Part shown: positions 6,880 to 15,471 of the stretch, one piece after another
Layout: each line of letters opens with the position of its first letter
Position numbering within the stretch: position 1 is the first letter of the stretch
Origin: Leucobacter viscericola
GTDB taxonomy: Bacteria > Actinomycetota > Actinomycetes > Actinomycetales > Microbacteriaceae
Reading direction: 5' to 3'
DNA length: 64,000 nucleotides
Assembly (NCBI RefSeq): GCF_011299575.1
Contig: NZ_CP049863.1
Span: 2,542,001-2,606,000 of the forward strand
Notes under the pieces: generated by a model
What the model saw: the letters and a program-made list of their open reading frames with translations, nothing else
What the model was told of the DNA's origin: nothing
The model's database searches: none
Program-made: the position numbers and the translations under genes

Positions 6880-9396
6880 TTGAAAAAACGATTCAGAAAC
6901 GGGATCGCCGCATGCGCGGTCACGGCGTTGCTGCTTGGCGGCGCTATCCCGGCAAATGCCATTGACTCCGATTCAGCAGCGTCCGCGAGTTCGGTGGCTG
7001 AAGCTGCACCAGTCACGAACGTTAATAACATTCCACTTGAACAAAACGATCTCGCACTTGGCGGCGCAAGCGTGTCTGCTCTTGCAGAGGAGCTCCCTCC
7101 TGCTTCGAGCCGCGCTGCATTGCCGGATGATGACGTAGTTGTAGAGATGCCCGATGTGGCGTTGCGCGCTGCGGTGCTGAAGCAGGTCGGCGGCGGATCA
7201 ACTCTGACGCGCGGCAAGATGCGCCTGTTCACCTCGTTGACCGCGCAGAATGCCGGGATCACAGATCTCACCGGTCTTGAGTACGCGTCATCGCTGCGGA
7301 TCGTGGATCTGAGGGGGAACTCGTTCCCCACGATCGAGCCGCTGCGAGGACTCGCCAATATTGCGCAGCTCAATGTGAGCAGCTCGAAGATCTCGGATAT
7401 CGACGCGGTATCAACCATGCCGCAGATCAATTACCTCCAGTTCAACTGGACGACCGTGGCTGATATCGAGCCGTTGCGTGGCAAGGATCTGCTGTGGCGT
7501 GTTGAGATGGCGGGAACTAAGGTTGCGAGCCTTGATCCGCTGCGCGACATTCCGGCCCTGATCGAGCTCTACTTCCAGGAGACCCCGGTCAGTGACCTCA
7601 GCCCGCTGGCCGAGCGCACAAAACTCATCACGCTGTCGGCCCCAAACACGGAGGTTGCGGATCTCACCCCGCTCGCGGGGTTCCCAAATCTTCAGACCGT
7701 CAACGTGAATGGCGCGAGGGTCTCCGACCTGTCGATGCTGGGATCGTGGCCCAAGCTGAGCAACGTCGGCTTCTTGAACCAGCGCGTTGCGGGTGCGGCT
7801 GCGGTCGCCTCGCAGACCGAAACCACCTACCGCAGGCCAGTGGCGACCACCGCTCCCTTCAAGATGCGCAGCGGTGTTGTGCTCACCACGTCCGTTGGGG
7901 CCACCACCACGCCAGAGGGCATTACGGTGTGGTCGCCGCTCGCGCCCGACGCAACTGAGCTGACTACCAAGGTGGCGGGGGATCCGGGGCCAGGATCGGG
8001 CGCTACTTACTCAGCAACGCTCACCTACCCCCTGACCCACGCTGACTTTACAAATGCGCCGAGGACGGCGGCCGTGAACAAGCCGTACAATTTCCAGCTC
8101 GCGGTGACCGATGGGTTCGTTGACGGCCCGTTTCAGCTCGTGAGCGGAGAGGTTCCTGGCCTGACCCTGAGTGATGCCGGTGTGATCACCGGTACCCCGA
8201 CAGAACTGGGTTCGTTCCCGATCACCGTGGCACGGACCGACGCCTACGGCAACACGATCACGCGGGCGTTCACGTTGCTCGTGGCTGAAAAGGCTGACAC
8301 CTTCACGGTGAAGTTTGACTCGAGCGGTGGTTCGGCGGTTCAAGATATTGACGGCGTCGAGTATGGCGACTCGGTTGCAGAACCGACGGCGCCCACGCGT
8401 GCCGGGTACACCTTCACGGGTTGGACGCTTGACGATGCAGCGTATGACTTCTCTGCACCGGTGACCGCGAACATCACGCTGACGGCGAAGTGGACCGTCG
8501 AGGTGCCCGAAGTTGTGCCTCCCGTTATCAAACCGGGCACACTGCCCGAAGGTATCGTGGGCCGGGCGTATGCGGCGACAATCACCGCGACGGGTAGTGG
8601 CACGCCGGTCCTGTCGATCAGCGGTGGGACGCTGCCCTCGGGAGTGAAGTTCGACGCGAAGACCGGGAAGCTTTCGGGCACTCCGACGAAGGTCGGCTCG
8701 TTTACGTTCACTGTAAAGGCGGATGCTGCGGGTGTGGTGGCGACCAAGGCATACACGATCGTTGTCTCTAAAGACACCGTGATCCCCCCTTGCATCAAGC
8801 CTCGTCAGATCCCGGTGTTCGCTGATACTCCATTGAGCCACAAGTTCTACAAGGAGATCGATTGGATGGAGTGCATGAAGTACTCCACCGGTTGGCGTCA
8901 GCCCTCGGGCAAGCCGCTGTACAAGCCTCAGAACAACCTGGAGCGTCAGGCGATGGCAGCGTTCATCTACCGCATGGAGGCTCCCAAGAATTACAAGGCT
9001 CCCAAGGTGTCTCCGTTCGCGGATGTGAAGCCGGGCGATTCCTTCTATAAGGAGATCGCTTGGATGTACGAGTCGAAGCTGTCGACCGGGTACCGGGAAG
9101 CTGCTGGTAAGCCGACGTTCCGTCCGCATGCGTCGTTGACGCGTGAGGCGATGGCGGCGTTCATATACCGTCTTGAGGCTCCGAAGAATTACACGGCACC
9201 GAAGGTGTCGCCGATGGCTGATATGAAGCCGGGGATGTCGTTCTATAAGGAGATCTCGTGGATGTATAGCGAGAAGCTTTCGACCGGTAACCGGGTGGGA
9301 GCGACCAAGGAATACTGGCCGAAGGATGACCTGTCGCGTCAGGCGATGGCCGCGTTCATCTACCGACTGGTACTCGACTACCGACCCGGAAAGTAG
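6880..9396 (+). CDS. Secreted internalin-like LRR protein with Ig-like domains and triple SLH-like tail
   Basis: The 838-residue exported protein starts at TTG 6880, chosen for the AAGAAGGAA site and because a clean signal peptide (MKKRFRNGIAACAVTALLLGGAIPANA) begins there. Residues about 85-285 are roughly eight 22-residue SDS22/internalin-type leucine-rich repeats (LTGLEYASSLRIVDLRGN, LAGFPNLQTVNVNGARV). Next come a putative-Ig domain (PGLTLSDAGVITGTPTELGS), an InlB-type B repeat (FDSSGGSAVQ to GYTFTGWTLDD) and a second putative-Ig domain (LPSGVKFDAKTGKLSGTP). The last 190 or so residues are three SLH-like repeats (FYKEIDWM, STGWRQPSGKPLYKPQ, AMAAFIYR), which also end the 1933-residue protein at 34637. 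A surface-binding or adhesive role, held by the SLH-like tail, is inferred. Confidence 0.85.
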   Translation: MKKRFRNGIAACAVTALLLGGAIPANAIDSDSAASASSVAEAAPVTNVNNIPLEQNDLALGGASVSALAEELPPASSRAALPDDDVVVEMPDVALRAAVLKQVGGGSTLTRGKMRLFTSLTAQNAGITDLTGLEYASSLRIVDLRGNSFPTIEPLRGLANIAQLNVSSSKISDIDAVSTMPQINYLQFNWTTVADIEPLRGKDLLWRVEMAGTKVASLDPLRDIPALIELYFQETPVSDLSPLAERTKLITLSAPNTEVADLTPLAGFPNLQTVNVNGARVSDLSMLGSWPKLSNVGFLNQRVAGAAAVASQTETTYRRPVATTAPFKMRSGVVLTTSVGATTTPEGITVWSPLAPDATELTTKVAGDPGPGSGATYSATLTYPLTHADFTNAPRTAAVNKPYNFQLAVTDGFVDGPFQLVSGEVPGLTLSDAGVITGTPTELGSFPITVARTDAYGNTITRAFTLLVAEKADTFTVKFDSSGGSAVQDIDGVEYGDSVAEPTAPTRAGYTFTGWTLDDAAYDFSAPVTANITLTAKWTVEVPEVVPPVIKPGTLPEGIVGRAYAATITATGSGTPVLSISGGTLPSGVKFDAKTGKLSGTPTKVGSFTFTVKADAAGVVATKAYTIVVSKDTVIPPCIKPRQIPVFADTPLSHKFYKEIDWMECMKYSTGWRQPSGKPLYKPQNNLERQAMAAFIYRMEAPKNYKAPKVSPFADVKPGDSFYKEIAWMYESKLSTGYREAAGKPTFRPHASLTREAMAAFIYRLEAPKNYTAPKVSPMADMKPGMSFYKEISWMYSEKLSTGNRVGATKEYWPKDDLSRQAMAAFIYRLVLDYRPGK

Positions 9397-9410
9397 CTAA
9401 CGTTCACCAA

Positions 9411-9453
9411 CTGTGCCTGGAACCCCTGAAAACTGAGGGGGTGCCAGGCACAG
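9411..9453 (+). terminator. Terminator hairpin after the LRR gene
   Basis: A long stem pairs CTGTGCCTGG with CCAGGCACAG and continues through ACCCCT/GGGGGT with one mismatch around a short A-rich loop. TTGTATTT follows. It lies 14 bases past the LRR stop codon. Confidence 0.8.
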
Positions 9454-9522
9454 TTGTATTTGCAGTTGAAACCCACCTCGTTGCCGGAGCTTTGCCAGTT
9501 CCACGCTCTAGTCTGCGTAGTT

Positions 9523-9870
9523 ATGGCCGATCCTTACCTTGACGACGCAGCGCGTGCGAAGAGACTGGGGAAGCCCGTTGCCCGCTTCATGGGCCGTTGG
9601 CGTGAAGCGATCCGCCGCAGGCCGTGGCTGAACACGGCCTACAAGGTCATTATCACCGTGTTTGGTGTGCTCGTGGTGGTGATTGGGTTGATCCTCGTGC
9701 CGCTTCCGGGGCCTGGATGGCTGATCGTCTTCCTCGGGCTCACGATTTTGGGCACCGAGTTCCACTGGGCCCGTCGTTTGCTCGGCTGGCTGCGTCGTGT
9801 GCTTGCACGTTTCTGGGAGCGCTGGAATACGTGGCGTGCGGCACGTCGCGCACGGAAAGCCCAGGCCTAG
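9523..9870 (+). CDS. PGPGW-motif membrane protein (TIGR02611 family)
   Basis: Small inner-membrane protein of 115 residues with no defined biochemical role. From ATG 9523 (MADPYLDD) it has an amphipathic basic N-terminus, then two hydrophobic segments (YKVIITVFGVLVVVIGLILV and LIVFLGLTILG) around the diagnostic PLPGPGW. A very basic C-terminal helix follows (RRLLGWLRRVLARFWERW to RAARRARKAQA). Earlier in-frame starts exist, but only ATG 9523 opens at the family N-terminus. It stands alone between two terminators. Confidence 0.8.
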   Translation: MADPYLDDAARAKRLGKPVARFMGRWREAIRRRPWLNTAYKVIITVFGVLVVVIGLILVPLPGPGWLIVFLGLTILGTEFHWARRLLGWLRRVLARFWERWNTWRAARRARKAQA

Positions 9871-9879
9871 AAATACGAA

Positions 9880-9903
9880 AGGCCCGAGCCGAAGCCCGGG
9901 CCT
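9880..9903. terminator. Hairpin between convergent genes
   Basis: AGGCCCG pairs with CGGGCCT around a 10-base loop, between the stops of the PGPGW gene (+) and the DUF4870-like gene (-). It may serve both strands. Confidence 0.55.
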
Positions 9904-9922
9904 AACGCAAAGAAACTCTTTG

Positions 9923-10567
9923 TTACTTAATCATCTGGATGTTGAAGATGAATGGTGGCTTCTCGCCACGGCGGAAAGCTTCGGGAGCCTTCGCCGCTGC
10001 GATGATCTGGAATACAAACAGAACGATGTTTGCAGCCCAAAGCACAAACGCGAGAACCCCGCCAACGTAAGGAATCAATGCAAACGGCACCAAGAGGATG
10101 CCCGTCGCGATGCCCGCCATGATACGTACCAGCGAGAAGTTCAGGTTGTCTGCGTGGTAAGCACGTACCTGGGCGTTGCCCTTGTCCTTCTCGATGAGGA
10201 AGAAGATGAGCGCCGGGATCCAGCTGAAGAACACGGACAGCCAGTAGTTCAGCGTGATGTTGCTCACGGGATCTGCAACCGGCGCAGCAGCATAGCCACC
10301 CGGTGCGGGCGGAGCTGCGTAGCCACCCTGGCCACCCTGCGGCGGTGCCTGGTACTGGGGTTGCTGCGGCTGTTGCGGCTGCTGCGGCGGAACCTGGTAC
10401 TGCGGCTGCTGCGGAGCGGCAGGCTGTGCGGCCGGCTGAGCAGGCGGGGCCGGTGGCACTGGCGGCACCGGAGCTGCCGGAGGTACGGGCGGAACCGGCG
10501 GAACATTGCTAGCGGGCTGGCCTCCAGTTGCCTGGCCGTCAGCACCTTCTGGTGGCAGCGTAGTCAT
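9923..10567 (-). CDS. DUF4870-type membrane protein with Pro/Gln-rich N-terminus
   Basis: The 214-residue protein starts at ATG 10567, chosen for the strong AGAAGGAGA site 6 bases upstream; the frame is open further upstream but lacks support there. Residues 1-120 are a low-complexity Pro/Gln/Ala segment (PPVPPVPPAAPVPPVP, QQPQQPQQPQYQ). The rest is a DUF4870-like domain: LNYWLSVFFSWIPALIFFLIEK, the cytosolic HADNLNFSL motif, then two close hydrophobic stretches (GILLVPFALIPYVGGVLAFVL and IVLFVFQIIAAA). The function of the family is unknown. The N-terminal extension is probably cytoplasmic and disordered. Confidence 0.8.
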   Translation of the reverse strand: MTTLPPEGADGQATGGQPASNVPPVPPVPPAAPVPPVPPAPPAQPAAQPAAPQQPQYQVPPQQPQQPQQPQYQAPPQGGQGGYAAPPAPGGYAAAPVADPVSNITLNYWLSVFFSWIPALIFFLIEKDKGNAQVRAYHADNLNFSLVRIMAGIATGILLVPFALIPYVGGVLAFVLWAANIVLFVFQIIAAAKAPEAFRRGEKPPFIFNIQMIK

Positions 10568-10661
10568 GATCGTCTCCTTCTGGAAATACGTCTTGTCTCT
10601 TGACGTTACCGCAGGTTTGCCAATTGAAACAGGGGCTAGTGCGGTGTTGCGCTCGTAATTC

Positions 10662-11387
10662 TTAGAAAACGTCGGGGCTGGGGGCTGAGGTGTGCAAAAT
10701 CGAGACGTCTGCATGGCGATCAAAGCGGTATCCGGTACCGCGAACTGTGCGCACGATGTCTTGGTAGTGCGCGAGCTTTACCCGCAGGCGTCGCACGTGC
10801 ACGTCGATGGTGCGCTCGTTGGGTACCTCTTCGCCGTCCGCGTCGGTCCAGAGAGCCGTGATCAGCTCTTCGCGGCTGATGGTGCGTCCCTCACGAAGAA
10901 CGAGGTACTGCAGCAGCTCGAACTCGCGGAACGTGAGGGCGGCGGCCACGTTGTCAAGCAATACGCGCTTGCGTGAGAGGTCGAGGATCACGCCGCTCGG
11001 GGCCCGATCTTCGGTCTCGTCGATGTGCTGCTTCTGGCGTGCGTGGGCTGCCGGATCACCGAGCGCTAGACGCACAACCTCGACGTCGCGGCCCCCAGTG
11101 CCCTCGGGGGCAAGTGCCACAGCAGCATAGGTGTCCGCGGCCGGAGCGAGCTGCGCGACGAGCTGCTTAATCTGTGTGACGATGGCGCCCAACTTGGGGT
11201 CTCCGTCAGCGATCTTGTCGTCGGCGAGGCCCACGTAGAGGGCGAAGCCACGAACCTCGGTGCCCTCGGGGACCCGGCGTTCGGGTGCCGCGACGGCGGG
11301 GATCTCAGCGACTAGATCGGGGCGTGCAGCGCGGAGTGCTGGGCTGGCGGAAACGGTGCGGGTAGCGGAAGCGAGAGTGGTAGTCAT
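10662..11387 (-). CDS. Orphan OmpR/PhoB-type winged-helix regulator lacking a receiver domain
   Basis: The 241-residue protein has a clear OmpR-type effector domain at about 135-225 (LTFREFELLQYLVLREGRTISREELITALW, RTIDVHVRRLRVKL, VRTVRGTGYRF). The first 130 residues lack the receiver Asp/Lys pattern; they contain an Ala/Pro-rich start and a small alpha/beta region (GFALYVGLADDKIADGDPK, KQLVAQLAPAADTYAAVALAP). It is therefore not a phosphorylated response regulator in the usual sense, and no kinase is nearby. ATG 11387 has AAAGGA 9 bases upstream. The gene is preceded by a 325-base leader with three GTCAAGC boxes that may be autoregulatory. Its targets are unknown. Confidence 0.8.
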   Translation of the reverse strand: MTTTLASATRTVSASPALRAARPDLVAEIPAVAAPERRVPEGTEVRGFALYVGLADDKIADGDPKLGAIVTQIKQLVAQLAPAADTYAAVALAPEGTGGRDVEVVRLALGDPAAHARQKQHIDETEDRAPSGVILDLSRKRVLLDNVAAALTFREFELLQYLVLREGRTISREELITALWTDADGEEVPNERTIDVHVRRLRVKLAHYQDIVRTVRGTGYRFDRHADVSILHTSAPSPDVF

Positions 11388-11712
11388 GATGATGAAAGTC
11401 CTTTAGGGCTGACCCCGCGGAGTGCGCGGAGATACGGCTGAGCCGTTCGAAAGCAGTGCTGGCCAGAGATGTGGCCGGGAGAAAACGTGGAGCGTTGCTC
11501 ACACGTGGCGCATGTTCCCGATGGGGAAGCTGCGCGGGCTAGTCATTCCCTTTTACATGCACATTCGACAGCGCATGACACTCTGACCGGCCATCATCAT
11601 GCCGGTGTTCCCAATGTTCACCTCGAGGGCGGACTGGGGACGAATGGTGTCATACATAGGGGACAGTCAAGCAGTCAAGCGATCGTGTTGTCAAGCACGA
11701 TTTTGAAATCGC
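11388..11712 (-). other. Leader region of the orphan winged-helix regulator
   Basis: 325 bases without a gene. On the minus strand it holds a plausible promoter near 11649-11678 and a long untranslated leader. Apart from the GTCAAGC boxes no convincing structure or ORF was seen. Confidence 0.5.
11649..11696 (-). promoter_or_regulatory. Promoter with three GTCAAGC boxes
   Basis: On the minus strand TTGACT (11673-11678) and TATGAC (11649-11654) are 18 bases apart. Three copies of GTCAAGC (plus-strand 11666-11672, 11674-11680, 11690-11696) are spaced 8 and 16 bases, overlapping and just upstream of the -35. Such phased direct repeats suit an OmpR-type dimer, so autoregulation is possible. Confidence 0.45.
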
Positions 11713-12351
11713 TTAGTGATCGATCGTCCCGTACAGGCGGTCACCCGCATCGCCGAGCCCGGGCACGATGTACGCCTGCTCGTTGAGACCCTCATCGAGC
11801 GCCCCCAGCACGAGGGTCACCTTGCGACCCTCGGCAGCCTTCTCCAGCACCTCAACACCCTCGGGGGTGCCGAGCACGCAGATCGCCGTGACATCGTCAG
11901 CCCCGCGATCGAACAAGAACTTGATGGCCGCGGCGAGTGATCCACCCGTGGCCAGCATCGGGTCGAGCACGAAGCACTGCCGACCGGAGAGATCGTCGGG
12001 AAGGCGCTCGGCGTAGGTTGTTGGCTCGAGGGTCTCTTCGTCGCGTACCATGCCCAGGAAGCCAACCTCGGCGGTCGGCACCAGCTTCACCATGCCCTCG
12101 AGCATGCCGAGCCCGGCGCGCAGAATCGGCACGATCAGCGGCAGCGGATGGCTGAGGCGCACACCGGTCGTCGGCGCAACCGGCGTCTCGATTTCGTGTG
12201 GTTCGACCCGCACTTCGCGGGTCGCCTCATAGGCGAGCAAGGTCATCAGCTCTTCGATAAGAAGCCGGAACGTTGGCTGCGGCGTTTTTGCGTTACGCAG
12301 CACGGTCAGCTTGTGGGTGATGAGGGGATGGTCTGCCACGAAAACACGCAT
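11713..12351 (-). CDS. upp: Uracil phosphoribosyltransferase
   Basis: Pyrimidine salvage enzyme converting uracil and PRPP to UMP in the cytoplasm. It is 212 residues, full length for Upp. It begins [20 protein letters not shown]. It carries [13 protein letters not shown], the PRPP loop [12 protein letters not shown] and the C-terminal uracil-binding [16 protein letters not shown]. It is divergent from tadA, with only 17 bases between the two start codons, so their promoters must overlap the opposite gene or that gap. Confidence 0.97.
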   Translation of the reverse strand: MRVFVADHPLITHKLTVLRNAKTPQPTFRLLIEELMTLLAYEATREVRVEPHEIETPVAPTTGVRLSHPLPLIVPILRAGLGMLEGMVKLVPTAEVGFLGMVRDEETLEPTTYAERLPDDLSGRQCFVLDPMLATGGSLAAAIKFLFDRGADDVTAICVLGTPEGVEVLEKAAEGRKVTLVLGALDEGLNEQAYIVPGLGDAGDRLYGTIDH

Positions 12352-12368
12352 GCGTCTAGTCTATTCTC

Positions 12369-12842
12369 GTGACCACCATTCCGCCGCTTCCCGCAGAGCT
12401 AAGTGCGATGAATCTTGCGCTTGTTGAGGCGAAAGCGGCCGCCGAGGCGGGGGAGATTCCGGTGGGCGCGATCCTGCTCGGCCCCGATGGTGGAGTGCTG
12501 GGCACCGGCCGCAATGCGCGCGAGGCGGTTCCGGATCCCACGGCGCATGCTGAGGTACTCGCTCTGAGGCAGGCCGCGCTGGCCACGGGCGACCGGATAC
12601 TTTCGGGCTGCACACTTGTGGTGACCCTCGAACCCTGCGTGATGTGTGCGGGGGTGATCCTCGCAGCCCGCGTGCCGCGCGTGGTGTTTGGGGCGTGGGA
12701 CGAAAAGGCAGGGGCGGTCGGCAGTGTCTACGATCTGCTGCGCGACGGTCGCCTGCCACACGCGGTTCCCGAGGTGGTCGCCGGAGTGCGCGCGGATGAG
12801 TGTGCGGCGCTGCTGGAAGAGTTTTTTGCGGGGCGTCGCTAG
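12369..12842 (+). CDS. tadA: tRNA-specific adenosine deaminase
   Basis: Deaminates A34 to inosine in tRNA-Arg(ACG). It has 157 residues with the cytidine-deaminase-fold zinc site: H60 and catalytic E62 in the HAE motif, plus C90 and C93 in PCVMC. The N-terminal AKAAAEAGEIPVGAILL is also typical. GTG 12369 is the first codon able to give the family N-terminus. It is divergent from upp. It is convergent with the cation-efflux gene, and the two stop codons overlap on a shared CTAG (12839-12842). Confidence 0.93.
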   Translation: MTTIPPLPAELSAMNLALVEAKAAAEAGEIPVGAILLGPDGGVLGTGRNAREAVPDPTAHAEVLALRQAALATGDRILSGCTLVVTLEPCVMCAGVILAARVPRVVFGAWDEKAGAVGSVYDLLRDGRLPHAVPEVVAGVRADECAALLEEFFAGRR

Positions 12843-13800
12843 TCGCTCGACAGCATCACGATTGAGCTTGTGGTGGGCTGGGTCGCGTTGGGATCCATGT
12901 ACACGTCTGGCTCAAGGTAGATGACCTTGGCGGCAGGCACGGCCTCGCGGATGCGCCGCTCGGCCACGTTGATGATCGCCGAAACCTCAAGCATCGTGCA
13001 GGTCGGCTGCAGGCTGACCTTCGCGCCAACCATAAACTCATCGGGCCCGAGGTAGAGGGTCTTCATGTGGATGATGCGGTCGATGTCTTTAGCGCTGAGG
13101 ATCGCCGCCTCGATCTTTGCGGTGTCTTCTTCGCTGGCGCCCTCGCCAACGAGCAGGCTCTTCACTTCCGTGCCGACCACAAACGCGACCACGATCAGCA
13201 GCACACCAATTGCCACCGTCGAGATGCCGTCGAAGAGTCCGTTGCCGGTAATGACGGTGAGGCCAACACCAATGAAAGCGATGACCAGGCCAAGCAGGGC
13301 CGCTACGTCTTCCATCAGTACGACGGGTAGCTCAGGGGCCTTTGAGCGTCGAATGAACTGGAACCAGCTCAGTGAGCCCTTGTGTGGCCTGCTCTCGCGC
13401 ACCGCGGTGCGCAGGGAAAAGCTCTCAAGCACAATCGCGATCGTCAGCACGAGCATCGGCAGCCACCACACATCGAGCGCGTGAGGGTGCTGGATCTTCG
13501 ACACACCCTCGTAGACCGAGAACACGCCGCCAACCGAGAACAGCACAACAGCGACGATGAAGGCGTACACGTAGCGCACGCGACCGTGACCGAAGGGGTG
13601 ATCCTTGTCGGCGACCTTCTGCGCGCGTTTGCCCCCACGAGCAAAAGCAGCTGATTGCCGGAGTCGGCGACCGAGTGCACACCCTCCGCGAGCATCGAGG
13701 AGGATCCCGAGAACCCCCACGCAATGAACTTGGTCACAGCGATGCCCATGTTGGCAAGAAAAGCCGCGATGATCGCCTTGTTGCCGCCTGACGCACTCAT
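12839..13800 (-). pseudogene. Cation diffusion facilitator transporter, frameshifted
   Basis: A CDF-family divalent metal/proton antiporter (about 320 residues when intact) split by one frameshift. The first part reads from ATG 13800 (MSASGGNKAIIAAFLANMGI to the conserved AEGVHSVADSGNQLLLL). The rest continues in another frame from GGKRAQKVADKDHPFGHGR through the membrane segments to SSIVMLSSD. The switch lies at the C-run 13632-13636. One extra base there would restore LVGGKRAQK exactly. GGGAGG precedes the start. It is either a recent single-base loss or a homopolymer sequencing error; the rest of the sequence is undamaged. It is divergent from proC. Confidence 0.88.
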
Positions 13801-13887
13801 GATCGACTGCCTCCCTGAGTCGCAATAACTCCTATAGTTCGACAGTCTACGGGTGATCAATGTTCTAGACGCTCATAGACTGGGCGG

Positions 13888-14742
13888 GTGAGTGAAACTT
13901 CAGCGCAGACTTCCGTCCTTCCCCGCACCGCAATGCTGGGTGTCGGTTCTATGGGGGGCGCGATCCTCTCTGGATTGCGGGCACCCGGGGTGCAGATTCC
14001 TAAGCCGATCAGTGTGACCACCAAATCGGCGCGCAGCGCAGCGGAGTTCGACGGCGCCGCAGACGTGGTGGCGCTCGCGAGCGAGACGGATCCCGAGGCG
14101 AACCGAACCGCCGTCAAGGGTGCGGGGCTCGTGATTCTCGCGGTGAAGCCCTGGATGATTCTCGACGTCGCTCGCGAGATCGCCGACGCGCTTGAGCCCG
14201 GTGTGATCGTGGTGAGTGTTGCCGCGGGTGTGACGTGCGCAAGCATCGAGGCCGCGCTGCCAGCGGGGGTTGCGGTTGTGCGTGCCATGCCGAACACACC
14301 CTCACTGATCGGGCGTGGTGTGACCGGGATTGCCGGGGGATCCGCCGCGAGCGAAGCAGACATCGACACCGTGAAGGCCCTCTTTGAAACGGTGGGCTCC
14401 GCCATCGTGGTGCGCGAGTCGCAGATCAATGATGTGGCCGCGGTTTCAGGATCGGGCCCCGCCTACCTCTTCTTGTACGTCGAAGAGATGATCGCCGCTG
14501 CGAAGCGACTCGGGTTCGATGAGGATCAGGCGCGCTTGCTTGCCGAGGGAACCGTGACCGGTGCGGCTGAACTCCTGGCGCGCAGCGGCGAGGATCCAGC
14601 ACAGCTTCGCCGCAACGTGACGAGCCCCAAGGGCACCACCGAACAGGCCATCTTTGTGTTGCAGGACGCGAACTGGGGCGAGCTGTTCGACCGCGCGCTC
14701 GCCGCAAACGTGCGCCGCTCGGAAGAGCTCGCTGCGGAGTAA
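13888..14742 (+). CDS. proC: Pyrroline-5-carboxylate reductase
   Basis: Last step of proline synthesis: NAD(P)H-dependent reduction of pyrroline-5-carboxylate. It has 284 residues. The N-terminal Rossmann motif is MLGVGSMGGAILSG. The middle contains VILAVKPWM and VVRAMPNTPSLIGRGVT. The C-terminal dimerisation domain has the signature VSGSGPAYLFLYVEEMIAAA and NVTSPKGTTEQAI. GTG 13888 is used. It is convergent with the potassium-system regulator gene; a palindromic repeat fills the gap. Confidence 0.96.
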   Translation: MSETSAQTSVLPRTAMLGVGSMGGAILSGLRAPGVQIPKPISVTTKSARSAAEFDGAADVVALASETDPEANRTAVKGAGLVILAVKPWMILDVAREIADALEPGVIVVSVAAGVTCASIEAALPAGVAVVRAMPNTPSLIGRGVTGIAGGSAASEADIDTVKALFETVGSAIVVRESQINDVAAVSGSGPAYLFLYVEEMIAAAKRLGFDEDQARLLAEGTVTGAAELLARSGEDPAQLRRNVTSPKGTTEQAIFVLQDANWGELFDRALAANVRRSEELAAE

Positions 14743-14748
14743 TCCTCT

Positions 14749-14805
14749 GTCATCCTGCGCGAGTCTGGTTCTCCGTCATCCTGCGCGAGCTTGCGAGTCG
14801 CAGGA
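14749..14805. repeat. Palindromic dispersed repeat between convergent genes (copy 1 plus a half copy)
   Basis: A half copy (GTCATCCTGCGCGAG at 14749-14763) is followed by a full copy at 14775-14805. In the full copy TCCTGCG pairs with CGCAGGA (14779-14785 with 14799-14805). The hairpin abuts the stop codon of the ktrA-like gene. The same unit recurs at 25334-25367. It is a REP-like extragenic palindrome and may act as a bidirectional terminator here. Confidence 0.8.
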
Positions 14806-15471
14806 TCACCCGATCGTGGCGAAGCGCTCCACGTCGGCCGCGGTGCCCGAGACGATGATGAGGTCGTGAGGCGAGATGACCGTGTCTTGGGTCGCGTGTG
14901 AGAACGGCTGTCCCGGCGCCTTCACGCCCACCACGGTCACGCGGTAGCGGGTGCGCACACCACTCTCGGAGAGGGCACGGCCCCGGATCGAGCGCGGCGG
15001 GTACATCTTGACAATGACGTAGTTGTCATCGAACTGAATGAAGTCGAGCATGCTGCCGCTGAGCAGGTGCGCGACGCGCTCCCCGGCCTCACGCTCGGGG
15101 TAGATGACGTGGTTGACGCCGATCCTCTCGAGAATCTTGCCGTGCGAGGCAGAGATCGCCTTCGCCCAAATCTGTGGGATTCCGAGATCGACCAGGTTCG
15201 CCGCGATCAGCACACTCGCCTCGATCGAGGCGCCGGTCGCGACCACCGCGATCTGAAACTCGTCGGCCCCGATCTGGCGCAGCGCCTCCATGGAGCGCGC
15301 GTCGGCCTGCACCGCGTGGGTCACGCGGTCCGACCATTTCTGCACCAGGCCAGGATCGGTGTCGACGACGAGCACCTCGCGATCCTGACGGTCTAGCTGG
15401 CCCGCTGTCGACGCGCCAAACCGGCCGAGTCCGATCACAATGACCGGGGCATCACTTCGAATATCAACCAA
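14806..15471 (-). CDS. ktrA: Potassium uptake regulatory protein, KtrA/TrkA type
   Basis: Cytoplasmic gating ring subunit of 221 residues. The RCK_N domain has VIVIGLGRFGASTAGQL and the acidic VLVVDTDPGLVQ that binds the adenine nucleotide. The RCK_C domain (about 140-221) ends with ISPHDLIIVSG. TTG 15471 overlaps the end of the channel gene by 8 bases, so the two are co-translated and should form a KtrAB/TrkAH potassium uptake complex. Confidence 0.92.
   Translation of the reverse strand: MVDIRSDAPVIVIGLGRFGASTAGQLDRQDREVLVVDTDPGLVQKWSDRVTHAVQADARSMEALRQIGADEFQIAVVATGASIEASVLIAANLVDLGIPQIWAKAISASHGKILERIGVNHVIYPEREAGERVAHLLSGSMLDFIQFDDNYVIVKMYPPRSIRGRALSESGVRTRYRVTVVGVKAPGQPFSHATQDTVISPHDLIIVSGTAADVERFATIG

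Noticed and set aside
11469..11786. Small plus-strand gene in the regulator leader
   Set aside because: No ribosome site; it overlaps the upp 3' end, and the product is low in complexity without a family.
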